A stretch of DNA of 6,626 nt from an uncultured Collinsella sp. (GCA_902470895.1 CABRID010000106.1:1-6626), one strand, 5' to 3'; counted from the stretch's first letter, positions 1-5,948 are shown. Made by a program: numbers and translations. The notes: a model not told the origin generated them from the letters alone.

Positions 1-2
1 GG

Positions 3-407
3 GAGATCGTCGGCCACTCCGCCGGGCCCAGGAAGGACGCCCGGCTGGTCAAGTCGGCGTTCGCGACGCTCTCCTTCCCCATCTCGGACATCGAGGTCTT
101 CCACACGGACCGCGGCAGCGAGTTCGACAACGCCGAGATCGACCTGATGCTCGAGGCCTTCGGCATTGAGAGGTCGCTGTCGGCCAAGGGCTGCCCCTAC
201 GACAACGCCGTCGACGAGTCGACCAACAGGATACTGAAGGCCGAGCTCGTCCACCGCGAGACGTTCGGCACGACGCGCGAGCTCCGGGCCAAGCTCTCGG
301 ACTACGTGCACTGGTACAACAACTTCAGGATCCACTCGACGCTGGGCTACATGTCTCCGGTCGAGTTCAGGGAGGCGGGGCTGTCCCTCCCGGAATCGTC
401 CAAATAG
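3..407 (+). CDS. IS3-family transposase (OrfB), C-terminal part, 5' truncated by window edge
   Basis: This is the C-terminal 134 residues of a DDE recombinase that moves an IS3-family insertion sequence. The frame is open from base 3 to the TAG at 405-407. An internal ATG at 147 is not the real start, because conserved sequence continues upstream of it. The catalytic core is visible: the second Asp lies in FHTDRGSEFDN (visible residue 36) and the Glu in YDNAVDES (residue 72). Exactly 35 residues separate them, the D35E spacing of this family. The tail HWYNNFRIHSTLGYMSPVEF is also typical. The first catalytic Asp and the N-terminal half lie outside the window, since full OrfB proteins are usually about 270-290 residues. 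It is the only recognised plus-strand gene and points toward the lac cluster. I could not identify the right terminal inverted repeat. Whether the complete element is active cannot be told from this fragment. Confidence 0.93.
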   Translation, partial: EIVGHSAGPRKDARLVKSAFATLSFPISDIEVFHTDRGSEFDNAEIDLMLEAFGIERSLSAKGCPYDNAVDESTNRILKAELVHRETFGTTRELRAKLSDYVHWYNNFRIHSTLGYMSPVEFREAGLSLPESSK

Positions 408-895
408 GTGTTGCCAATCCAGCGAGCTCGCCTGCTGGGTGTGGGCGGTCGGCCTCATGGCCGAGGAGGCGTAGGGGGCCGGTCCCCCGCACATAAGCCG
501 ATCACCCCGGAAGCGGTTCGATCCGAAGCCGTTGAGGCGAACCTCAGGTCCCTTTTCTGCGAGCGCCCAGGGCGCCACACGCGTGCACAGACTGTCGGTT
601 CGACGAAGAAGCCTCAGCCGTAGCAACGGATTGCCCGGCGAGAGATCGCCACGGGCGGATATTAAACTGCAAAGACGAGCGTCGGGAAGACACGCCGAGG
701 TCGCCGCGGACGGGTTGATATAGGGAGAGGGCCTGACCCCATATCGTTGGGGCCAGGCCCGATTTTGCCTCTTGACAATGTCCTGCTCATATTAAAAGGA
801 ACGTCCCCAACTGCCACCCCCGGAGCAAGACAACGCCGCAGGTTGATCATAAGTCAGCGAAAACGCCCCTAAGCGAGCAAGGTGACGTGAAACGA
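408..895. other. Gene-poor region between IS3 fragment and lac cluster
   Basis: I see no convincing gene in this stretch. The open frames of 60-70 codons have arginine- and proline-rich, low-information translations, no good ribosome site, and overlap one another. The region holds several small dyads: a perfect 10-bp palindrome GCGAGCTCGC (422-431), GGCC-TCAT-GGCC (451-462), GGGGG-N5-CCCCC (474-488), TGAGG-CGAA-CCTCA (533-546), and the larger hairpin at 729-760 listed separately. Part of it may be the 3' untranslated end of the IS3 element plus debris of older insertions, but no target duplication or terminal repeat could be recognised. Confidence 0.5.
729..760 (+). repeat. GC-rich hairpin followed by TTTT; terminator or mobile-element palindrome
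   Basis: GGGCCTGACCCC (729-740) pairs with GGGGCCAGGCCC (749-760) across an 8-base loop. The stem has 12 pairs with one mismatch, A736 against C753. On the plus strand it is followed by GATTTTG, which resembles a weak intrinsic terminator for transcription coming from the IS3 side. On the minus strand the mismatch becomes a G-U pair, but no T-run follows. Palindromes of the GGGTCAGGCCC type are also seen near REP-type or IS200-like mobile elements, so terminator function is only one reading. Confidence 0.5.
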
Positions 896-924
896 AAGGG
901 CGCTGACCTTCTGGTCGCGCCCTT
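896..924 (-). terminator. Probable intrinsic terminator of the lacABXC transcript
   Basis: AAGGGCGC (896-903) pairs with GCGCCCTT (917-924), and GACC (905-908) pairs with GGTC (913-916). The result is 12 base pairs with a single bulged base (T904) and a TTCT loop. Read on the minus strand, the stem is followed by TTTCGTTT. It lies about 80 bases downstream of the lacC stop codon, with no gene in between, so it most likely ends the lac transcript. The U-run is interrupted, which lowers certainty. Confidence 0.65.
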
Positions 925-972
925 GAAGTTGAACGTCAGATTGTCCAAATGCGGCCCGCGCAGCGTCGAGCC

Positions 973-1000
973 GTTACGCGGTTTGGTAAAACCGCGTAAC
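973..1000 (-). repeat. Perfect 12-bp-arm inverted repeat directly after the lacC stop
   Basis: GTTACGCGGTTT (973-984) and AAACCGCGTAAC (989-1000) are exact reverse complements around a 4-base loop. The dyad begins one base past the lacC stop codon (1002-1004). No T-run follows on either strand, so it is not a standard intrinsic terminator. It could be an mRNA 3'-end stabilising hairpin, a pause site acting with the terminator-like hairpin at 896-924, or a protein-binding palindrome. Confidence 0.6.
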
Positions 1001-1001
1001 C

Positions 1002-1937
1002 CTACAGCTCCGTTACTTCAACGCTGTTGTAGATCTCGTCCCAGCGGTCCATGACCAGGTGGCCGGTCTTGGGATCCATGGCGTTGAGCTTGCCGCAGGT
1101 GTTGGCGGTCTTAAGCACCGTAACGTCGTCGGCGCCGGCAGCGATGGCATGCGCAAAGCCAGCGATGGTCGAGTCGCCGGAACCTGTCGCGTTGACAGCG
1201 GCAATCGCGGGCGTCTTGGCGCGGAACGCGCGACCCTCATGGAAGCCCACCGAACCGGCAGCGCCCATCGAAACGACGACCCAGGGAATACCGGCAAAGC
1301 GGCCATCGGCGGCAAGCGCCTCGCGTAGGGCATCGACATCATCGGTCGTAAAGGACGTACCCAGCAGGCCGTTAATCTCGGTCAGGTTGGGCTTTACGAG
1401 CTCAGGCTTAGCGTCGGACTCCAGCGCGGCCTCCAGCGATGCACCCGAGGTGTCGAGCAGCACCTTGGCGCCCGCCTCCTCGGCGATCTTGACGAGCTCG
1501 GCATAGTAGCCAGCATCGACGCCACGCGGCAGCGAGCCCGAAAGCGTCACAACGTCCGCCTTCGCTGCAAGCTCGGCGAACTTGGCCGTAAAGGCCTCGA
1601 GCTCGGCCGGGGCGATCTGCGGGCCGCTCTCCAGCAGCTCGGTCTGATTGCCCTCGTGCAGAATATTCAGGCAAATGCGCGTCTCACCGGCGATGGGCAC
1701 AAAGTCGTTCTTAACGCCATCGGTATCCATAAGCTCGGCCATATAGGCGCCCATGTGGCCGCCGAGCAGACCGGTTGCGAGCACATCGTCGCCCAGCTGC
1801 AACAGCACACGGCTCACGTTGAGGCCCTTACCGCCAGCGGTCTTTTCGGGCGTCACGCGGTTCACGTCGTCGATGATCAGCTTGTCGAGCTGATAGCGCG
1901 TATCAATCGACGGGTTCATGGTAACGGTCAGAATCAT
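1002..1937 (-). CDS. lacC: Tagatose-6-phosphate kinase LacC (PfkB family)
   Basis: LacC phosphorylates D-tagatose 6-phosphate with ATP to give tagatose 1,6-bisphosphate in the cytoplasmic tagatose pathway for lactose and galactose. The 311-residue product has the length expected of LacC (about 310). It shows the PfkB hallmarks: an N-terminal MILTVTMNPSID strand, the sugar-binding KTAGGKGLN motif (residues 32-40), GETR (84-87), SGSLPRG (133-139), KPN (182-184), and the C-terminal ATGSGDS segment (250-256) with the anion hole and catalytic-base Asp255. I chose the ATG at 1937 because the family's conserved start begins there and AGGAG lies 7 bases upstream. An in-frame ATG at 1982 would add 15 unrelated residues that run back almost to the end of the upstream gene. 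It is the last gene of the cluster, 56 bases after lacX. 1-phosphofructokinase (FruK) is the main alternative, but the lacAB context favours LacC. Confidence 0.93.
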   Translation of the reverse strand: MILTVTMNPSIDTRYQLDKLIIDDVNRVTPEKTAGGKGLNVSRVLLQLGDDVLATGLLGGHMGAYMAELMDTDGVKNDFVPIAGETRICLNILHEGNQTELLESGPQIAPAELEAFTAKFAELAAKADVVTLSGSLPRGVDAGYYAELVKIAEEAGAKVLLDTSGASLEAALESDAKPELVKPNLTEINGLLGTSFTTDDVDALREALAADGRFAGIPWVVVSMGAAGSVGFHEGRAFRAKTPAIAAVNATGSGDSTIAGFAHAIAAGADDVTVLKTANTCGKLNAMDPKTGHLVMDRWDEIYNSVEVTEL

Positions 1938-1993
1938 GTTGAACTCCTGTTTCCGGGGCACGACGTGTGCGTCCCCAAACATACGATAGCTCG

Positions 1994-2875
1994 TTAAAGA
2001 ATCTCGATCTCAAAGCCGCGAGTGACGGTCTCCCCCGGCTTGGCCTCCAGGCAGCCACGTTTGTGCTCCAGGACATCGTCCTCATCGGAGCAGGTGGACA
2101 GACCGCCCCACGGCTCAACGGCCACAAAGTCGCCCTCGGGCTTGCTCCACACAATCAGGTACGGCATATCGGGGAATGTCAGGCGCACGCCCTTGTCCTC
2201 GGTCTTCTTGGTCAGCGTGACCACGCGACTCTCGAGCACATCAAAGATGGTCTCGGCAAAGTCGAAGAGCTCGTGGGTAAGCGGCAGGTCGTGGCCAACC
2301 ATCGGGTTCTTGCTGCGATGCTCAACATCGATCAGGCCCGTCGAGGGAACGGCGGTGCAGAGCTCTGCCGCCTCACGCTGCTCAAAACGGAGCTCATAAT
2401 CGTCGTAGGACTCGCCCTCGTCGAGCGGGCACTTAAAGCCGGGGTGACCGCCCACAAAGAACGGCATGTCCTCGGTCCCCTCGTTGGTCACCTCATACGA
2501 TACGCTCACCTTTGCTGCATCGACCGTATAGCGCGCAACGATCTTAAACGGATACGGGTATTGCTCGAGCAGCTCGGCGTGGTCGGCAGAGCTTAGGCTC
2601 AGCGCAACCATGCTGTCGCCCTGCTCCTCGAGCTTCCACTCCTGCTTGCGGGCAAAGCCGTGACGGGCAAGCTTGACCTCGTGGCCGCCCATGGTCATCG
2701 CGCGGCCGTCACGAAGGCCGCCGCAGATCGGGAAGCAAATGGGTGCCTGGCCCGACCAGACCGATGGGTCGCCCTGCCACAGGTACTCGCGACCGTTGGC
2801 TTTAATCGAAGTGAACGATCCGCCAGCCGTGCTCAGTGTCACGCGAACAGAACCGTTATCAAGAACAAACTCCAT
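1994..2875 (-). CDS. lacX: Aldose 1-epimerase family protein (LacX type)
   Basis: This is a cytoplasmic mutarotase-fold protein of 293 residues, likely to interconvert alpha and beta anomers of a sugar or sugar phosphate. Motifs match the galactose-mutarotase superfamily: ARHGFAR (residues 70-76, His72), GGHPGF (142-147, His144, a candidate acid) and VAVEPWGG (251-258, Glu254, a candidate base). Length and motif order agree with LacX, which accompanies lac operons of lactic acid bacteria. The start at 2875 (MEFVLDNGSV) is preferred because the conserved fold begins there and AAGGGAAGG lies just upstream. A longer frame from 2965 adds 30 arginine- and proline-rich residues with no family resemblance. 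It sits between lacB (118-base gap) and lacC (56-base gap), unlike canonical operons where lacX comes last. The exact substrate is unknown. Confidence 0.88.
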   Translation of the reverse strand: MEFVLDNGSVRVTLSTAGGSFTSIKANGREYLWQGDPSVWSGQAPICFPICGGLRDGRAMTMGGHEVKLARHGFARKQEWKLEEQGDSMVALSLSSADHAELLEQYPYPFKIVARYTVDAAKVSVSYEVTNEGTEDMPFFVGGHPGFKCPLDEGESYDDYELRFEQREAAELCTAVPSTGLIDVEHRSKNPMVGHDLPLTHELFDFAETIFDVLESRVVTLTKKTEDKGVRLTFPDMPYLIVWSKPEGDFVAVEPWGGLSTCSDEDDVLEHKRGCLEAKPGETVTRGFEIEIL

Positions 2876-2993
2876 AGGAGCCTTCCCTTTCTTACGCCAG
2901 CCCGCCGAGTCAATGGGCTGATAGAAAACCGGCCCGCGCCCCCTCACAGAAACGCGAGCCGTCAACGGACTAGTTAATTACGCCGGATACCCG

Positions 2994-3518
2994 CTAATCA
3001 TGGTATTCGCCGCGGTCCCACTTCTCGAGGAACTCGTCAAAGAAGTGCGGGTCAGCCTGAGCCTCGGCGTCGGCCTTGTTGCAGGCATCGATCTTGGCGA
3101 TCAGGGCATCGTGCTCGGGAGTCTTCTCGTAGGGCTCCTCCAGGAAGGCAAGCATGATATCGGCCATCAGGAACTCGCCGGTGATCTTGCCGCCAAAGCC
3201 CACGATGTTGGCGTTGAGCTCGCGACGGGCATACAGGGCAGAGGTCATGTCGCGGACCAGGGCGCAACGGGCGCCGGGAACCTTGTTGACGGCGTTGGTG
3301 ATGCCGATGCCGGTGCCGCACAGGGCCACGCCAAAGTCGGCCTTGCCGCTGGCAACAGCCTCGCCCACGGCCTTACCGTAGATGGGGTAGTGCGTACGGG
3401 TGTGGCTGTAGGTGCCGCAGTCGAGCACCTTGTAGCCAGCCTGCTCCAGGCGGTCGGCCAGATAGATCTTCTCGTTCGTAACGATATGGTCGCAACCGAT
3501 TGCGATGGTCTTCTTCAT
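2994..3518 (-). CDS. lacB: Galactose-6-phosphate isomerase subunit LacB
   Basis: LacB and LacA together form the isomerase converting D-galactose 6-phosphate to D-tagatose 6-phosphate, the first step of the tagatose pathway. The 174-residue product belongs to the RpiB/LacAB family. Conserved segments include IGCDHIV (7-13), TRTHYPIYGK (40-49), the CGTGIGITNAVNKVPG loop (67-82) carrying Cys67, ALVRDMTSALYA (86-97) and NANIVGFGGK (102-111). The C-terminus, QADPHFFDEFLEKWDRGEYHD in part, closely resembles the end of Gram-positive LacB proteins. Retention of the Cys-containing CGTG loop separates it from LacA. The ATG at 3518 is preceded by AAAGGA at suitable spacing. It follows lacA after 63 bases and is very probably co-transcribed. 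RpiB is the alternative, but the paired LacA makes LacB clear. Confidence 0.96.
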   Translation of the reverse strand: MKKTIAIGCDHIVTNEKIYLADRLEQAGYKVLDCGTYSHTRTHYPIYGKAVGEAVASGKADFGVALCGTGIGITNAVNKVPGARCALVRDMTSALYARRELNANIVGFGGKITGEFLMADIMLAFLEEPYEKTPEHDALIAKIDACNKADAEAQADPHFFDEFLEKWDRGEYHD

Positions 3519-3581
3519 CAGAACGTCCTTTCGTCTGAATTCACAAGTTGAGGTAGAAGTTCGAGTTCTCGGTGGCTCTCG

Positions 3582-4010
3582 TTAGGCCATCTTGTTGAGC
3601 ATGTCGACACGGATCTGGTGACGACCGCCGGCGTACTGGGCACGCAGGAACTCGCGGGCGATCTTCTTGGCGACCTCGGTGCCAACGACGCCCGGGCCCA
3701 TGGTGACCATGCGCGAACCGTTGTGCTCGCGGGTCATGTAGGCGGAACGCTCGTCGGAAATGTTGGCGACGACCATGCCCTTGATCTTGACGGCGGCCAT
3801 ATAGGAACCGACGCCGTACTTATCGAAGGCAAAGCCCTGGGAATCCTTGTGCTCCAGCAGGTCCTTGGCGACGGCGGTCGCGGAATCGACAAAGTCCGCG
3901 GCAGGGGTCTCGGAATAGTCGACGACCTCGTGACCGTCGGCGATGAGCATCTCCTTGATGGACTCCTTCATCGACATACCGTCGGCATCGGAAGCGATTA
4001 CAACCCTCAT
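3582..4010 (-). CDS. lacA: Galactose-6-phosphate isomerase subunit LacA
   Basis: LacA is the partner subunit of LacB in galactose-6-phosphate isomerase. The product has 142 residues, the usual LacA length. Recognisable segments are VIASDADG (4-11), ADFVDSATAVAKDL (38-51), KYGVGSYMAAVKIKGMVVA (64-82), ISDERSAYMTREHNGSRMVTMG (84-105 region, with His96) and the C-terminal GGRHQIRVDMLNKM. At the position where LacB and RpiB carry the Cys-containing CGTG loop, this protein has DKYGVG. It therefore lacks that cysteine, as expected for the LacA subunit. The start at 4010 is supported by GGAGGA (4015-4020) a few bases upstream. It is the first gene of the lacABXC unit. About 240 bases of AT-rich sequence with operator-like repeats precede it, indicating that the unit's promoter lies there. 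Confidence 0.96.
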   Translation of the reverse strand: MRVVIASDADGMSMKESIKEMLIADGHEVVDYSETPAADFVDSATAVAKDLLEHKDSQGFAFDKYGVGSYMAAVKIKGMVVANISDERSAYMTREHNGSRMVTMGPGVVGTEVAKKIAREFLRAQYAGGRHQIRVDMLNKMA

Positions 4011-4028
4011 GACATCCTCCTTGAGAGA

Positions 4029-4042
4029 TACGCAGGTGCGTA
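4029..4042 (-). promoter_or_regulatory. Dyad in the lacA leader next to the ribosome site
   Basis: TACGCA (4029-4034) and TGCGTA (4037-4042) form a perfect dyad separated by two bases, only 8 bases from the lacA ribosome site at 4015-4020. As RNA it could fold as a 5-bp stem with a 4-base loop; as DNA it could be a binding site. Function is unknown. Confidence 0.3.
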
Positions 4043-4102
4043 GTTTCTGTTTGGAAGTGTTGAATCGCGTTCAGGTCCGGGCATCTGAATGTGCGGTTCT
4101 TC

Positions 4103-4189
4103 ACTGTTCATGTTTATTTGAACACATTCGAACAGTAACTGCAACAACTATTTGTTTATCTTTGTTCTTTTTTGAACAATTACCGTTCG
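4103..4189 (-). promoter_or_regulatory. AT-rich lacA promoter region with operator-like repeats
   Basis: Five TGTTC/GAACA half-sites occur between 4105 and 4178. They form ACTGTTC (4103-4109) against GAACAGT (4130-4136), TGTTCA (4105-4110) against TGAACA (4119-4124), and a perfect TTGTTC-TTTTTT-GAACAA (4162-4179). ACCGTTCG follows at 4182-4189, and its inverse CGAACGGT lies at 4226-4233, across 36 bases. The region is much more AT-rich than the genes around it and lies directly upstream of lacA on the minus strand. I infer the lacABXC promoter and repressor or activator sites here. I could not fix -35 and -10 boxes; TTGCAG with TCAAAT at 17-base spacing is only a weak candidate. Confidence 0.55.
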
Positions 4190-4249
4190 CGGGTGTTTGT
4201 TGCCCGTTTGGGCCCGACGGAGGCACGAACGGTCACGCACTCAACAAAT

Positions 4250-4282
4250 AAGGGCGACCGAGAACGCATCTCGGCCGCCCTT
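4250..4282 (-). terminator. Intrinsic terminator of the membrane-protein gene
   Basis: AAGGGCGACCGAGA (4250-4263) pairs with TCTCGGCCGCCCTT (4269-4282) around a 5-base loop, with a single mismatch that becomes a G-U pair in minus-strand RNA. Read on the minus strand it is followed by ATTTGTTG, a modest U-rich tract. It starts 34 bases beyond the stop codon at 4317, separating that gene from the lacA promoter region. Confidence 0.72.
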
Positions 4283-4316
4283 TCGGAGATATGGATCAGC
4301 AAAACGATCCTTTTAG

Positions 4317-5318
4317 CTACTCAGTCTGTCCACTCTTCTTGGCGTGCTTGGACGGAGCGCTCAGAAAACGACCCGTCAGATAGTTCGTCGGACCGGAGAT
4401 ATCGATCCCCAGCAGTACGTGCCCAAGCCACAGGAATGCAGCAAGCACCAGCAGCGGAATCACGCACGAGGTCACAATCATCACGATGACGCCTTCGATC
4501 AGATCGGTCACCTGCTGCACAACCTCGTCGATCATCGACTTGGCGCTATCGGTCACCGAAGTCAGTAGACTCGAAGCGCCTTCGGTCAGCTGCTCAAGCA
4601 CGTTTTTGTCCGTTTTGACTTTGGATTTCTTTTCACTCTTTGACGAGCTCGCATCAGCCGCGCTTGTCGCCTTTTGCTCGGCCTGCTCGATACTCACCTG
4701 GTACGTCTCGTCGACCTTTTGCGACACCCACACGCTCGCGGGCACCAACGCCATGCCGATCATGGCGACCACCAGCACGCGAGTCGCCACGCGGCGCAGG
4801 ACGGCGCTCGTGCTCCAGCGCCCGTGAATGCCAAGCGACGCTGCAAAGAGCACCAACGCAAACGGGATTAAGATGCCCAGGCCAACCGACCACAAAATCG
4901 TGAGCAAATATTTCTCTAGGTAGAGCACGGCAAGCACGATACCAAGGTTGCCTGAAAGCTGCGCGAGCTGCTCGGCGACTGGCGTTCCCGTATCGCCCGG
5001 CAGCGCGGTAATGCCCGCAGACAGCGCCACGCACGAGGTCGTAAGCGCCAGTACGTTACCCTTCTTTTGATCGATGACCTCGATGGTGGAGTCCCAAGTT
5101 TTGGTATCGGCGAAATGCGGACGAGCTACAAAGCCCGACAGCAGCGCCAGGACCACGAGCGCAACGATAAAGCCAATCTGCAGCTTTTTGTTTGCGCACA
5201 CGACATCGGACAGGCTGGGCTGCAGCTCGGTTACCGTCGTGTGCTCGGTTATCTGGACAGGACGCCCATGAGCCATCTCGTGTGCGTCTCTTTTTTGTAT
5301 TGACCCGTTATCCGGCAT
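4317..5318 (-). CDS. Multi-pass membrane protein of unknown function
   Basis: I do not recognise this 333-residue protein. A polar N-terminus (1-45) precedes hydrophobic segments at about 46-65, 88-107, 125-135, 139-163, 181-199 and 275-304, suggesting five or six membrane passes. Between the last two is a stretch of about 75 residues. It begins with a Ser/Ala/Lys-rich, low-complexity part (217-238) and continues into an amphipathic region (240-274) that runs into the final hydrophobic segment. The C-terminus is short and basic. No transporter, kinase or enzyme motif was found. The start at 5318 is strongly supported by AGGAGG (5326-5331) seven bases upstream. It has its own terminator (4250-4282) and a candidate TATACT -10 box, so it looks monocistronic although it sits between lacF and lacA. 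Nothing in the sequence ties it to sugar uptake; it does not resemble a PTS EIIC. Confidence 0.85.
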   Translation of the reverse strand: MPDNGSIQKRDAHEMAHGRPVQITEHTTVTELQPSLSDVVCANKKLQIGFIVALVVLALLSGFVARPHFADTKTWDSTIEVIDQKKGNVLALTTSCVALSAGITALPGDTGTPVAEQLAQLSGNLGIVLAVLYLEKYLLTILWSVGLGILIPFALVLFAASLGIHGRWSTSAVLRRVATRVLVVAMIGMALVPASVWVSQKVDETYQVSIEQAEQKATSAADASSSKSEKKSKVKTDKNVLEQLTEGASSLLTSVTDSAKSMIDEVVQQVTDLIEGVIVMIVTSCVIPLLVLAAFLWLGHVLLGIDISGPTNYLTGRFLSAPSKHAKKSGQTE

Positions 5319-5356
5319 TTGGATACCTCCTCAGTCCGGCGTTTAATGCGAAAGGA

Positions 5357-5362
5357 AGTATA
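5357..5362 (-). promoter_or_regulatory. Candidate -10 box of the membrane-protein gene
   Basis: TATACT on the minus strand matches the -10 consensus at five of six positions and would give a leader of roughly 30 bases before the ATG at 5318. No good -35 box lies at standard spacing (CCGTTC at 17 bases), so this is tentative. Confidence 0.4.
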
Positions 5363-5434
5363 CCCACCGAGCAAAAATCGAACGGGAGGACAACGGTGCG
5401 CACCAAGACTGTCCCCAATGACTATCTCCGGATG

Positions 5435-5501
5435 AGTTGCGGTGGAATAGGGATTGTTTTGCGCCCGTCGGCCCCTATTCAGTCCCTATTTCACCGCAAC
5501 T
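5435..5501. repeat. 67-bp intergenic element with 19-bp inverted arms
   Basis: Arms AGTTGCGGTGGAATAGGGA (5435-5453) and TCCCTATTTCACCGCAACT (5483-5501) are reverse complements with one difference, separated by 29 bases. The spacer includes a second partial copy of the arm (CCCTATTC at 5473-5480). The arms are too long and uninterrupted for a typical terminator, and no T-run follows. The form is that of a small palindromic repeat or MITE-like insertion. It lies between the lacF terminator and the membrane-protein gene's promoter. Whether it recurs in the genome cannot be seen here, because this window has a single copy. Confidence 0.6.
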
Positions 5502-5515
5502 TGAAGGAGAACAGA

Positions 5516-5548
5516 AAAAGCCCTGCCGCGGGTAACGGCAGGGCTTTT
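5516..5548 (-). terminator. Intrinsic terminator of lacF
   Basis: AAAAGCCCTGCCG (5516-5528) and CGGCAGGGCTTTT (5536-5548) form a perfect 13-bp stem with a 7-base loop. On the minus strand the stem runs into a TTTTT tract (5515-5519). It starts 28 bases past the lacF stop codon. It should efficiently end the lacF transcript, so lacF is not in one operon with lacABXC. The A-run on the other side could also let it work on the plus strand, but no plus-strand gene approaches it. Confidence 0.88.
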
Positions 5549-5576
5549 GGAAGGGAACTGAGTTGCGCAAAAAGGG

Positions 5577-5915
5577 TTAGGCGAGCTTGGCCTCGAGCTC
5601 GGCAATGCGCTTGTAGGCGTCGATGGTAAAGCGGGTCTGCTTCTCCAGAATCATGGTAGTCATGAGGGTATCCTGAGCGTGGGCCATGATGAAGGTCATC
5701 TCCATCTCGCCACCACCGGCCTCCTGCGAAAGCAGCTTGGTCTGCGTGTCGTGGGCGCCGATAAGTGCATCGCTGGCATCCTTGTGCAGCTGTTCGGCCT
5801 TCTCAAAGTCACCCTCGCGAGCAGCATCGAGCGCTGCAAGCAGATCTGTCTGGGCGTCACCTGCGTATGCGACAATCTCGAATCCAACCATCGAGATTTC
5901 TTCTTTGGTTGCCAT
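5577..5915 (-). CDS. lacF: PTS lactose/cellobiose-family IIA component
   Basis: This 112-residue cytoplasmic protein accepts phosphate from HPr and passes it to a lactose/cellobiose-type IIB domain, which phosphorylates sugar during import. The all-helical IIA signature is visible: MVGFEIVAYAGDAQTDLLAAL (residues 9-29 region), a second helix with GDFEKAEQL (35-43), AHDTQTKLL (54-62), and MAHAQDTLMTTMIL (77-90). The phosphorylated histidine is His79. Asp82 three residues later matches the metal-binding Asp of the family. Length is near the usual 100-115. The start at 5915 has AAAGGA about seven bases upstream. It stands alone: the regulator ends 214 bases upstream, and a strong terminator follows at 5516-5548. 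No IIB or IIC gene is present, so its partner must be encoded elsewhere. Sequence alone does not separate LacF from cellobiose or chitobiose IIA; the lac neighbours favour LacF. Confidence 0.9.
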   Translation of the reverse strand: MATKEEISMVGFEIVAYAGDAQTDLLAALDAAREGDFEKAEQLHKDASDALIGAHDTQTKLLSQEAGGGEMEMTFIMAHAQDTLMTTMILEKQTRFTIDAYKRIAELEAKLA

Positions 5916-5948
5916 ATTGCGTTCCTTTCACATATGAACCAATGGAGA

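Noticed and set aside
408..723. Small plus-strand frames after the transposase (408-623, 532-723)
   Set aside because: Overlapping, Arg/Pro-rich translations with no supporting ribosome sites or family features; the first is only the transposase frame continued past its stop from a GTG.
772..794. TTGACA followed by TATTAA as a plus-strand promoter
   Set aside because: The two boxes are only about 12 bases apart, too close for a sigma-70-type promoter, and no plus-strand gene follows.
1051..1506. 151-codon plus-strand open frame opposite lacC
   Set aside because: It is an antisense shadow of a clear LacC gene: alanine- and serine-rich translation, no ribosome site and no recognisable motif.
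1938..1982. Longer lacC start at 1982 (15 extra residues)
   Set aside because: The conserved MILTVTMNPS start and the AGGAG site belong to the ATG at 1937; the extra residues have no family resemblance and run close to the end of the preceding gene.
2876..2965. Longer epimerase start at 2965 (30 extra residues)
   Set aside because: The mutarotase fold begins at 2875 with a nearby AAGGGAAGG site; the extension is a basic, low-information stretch of intergenic sequence.
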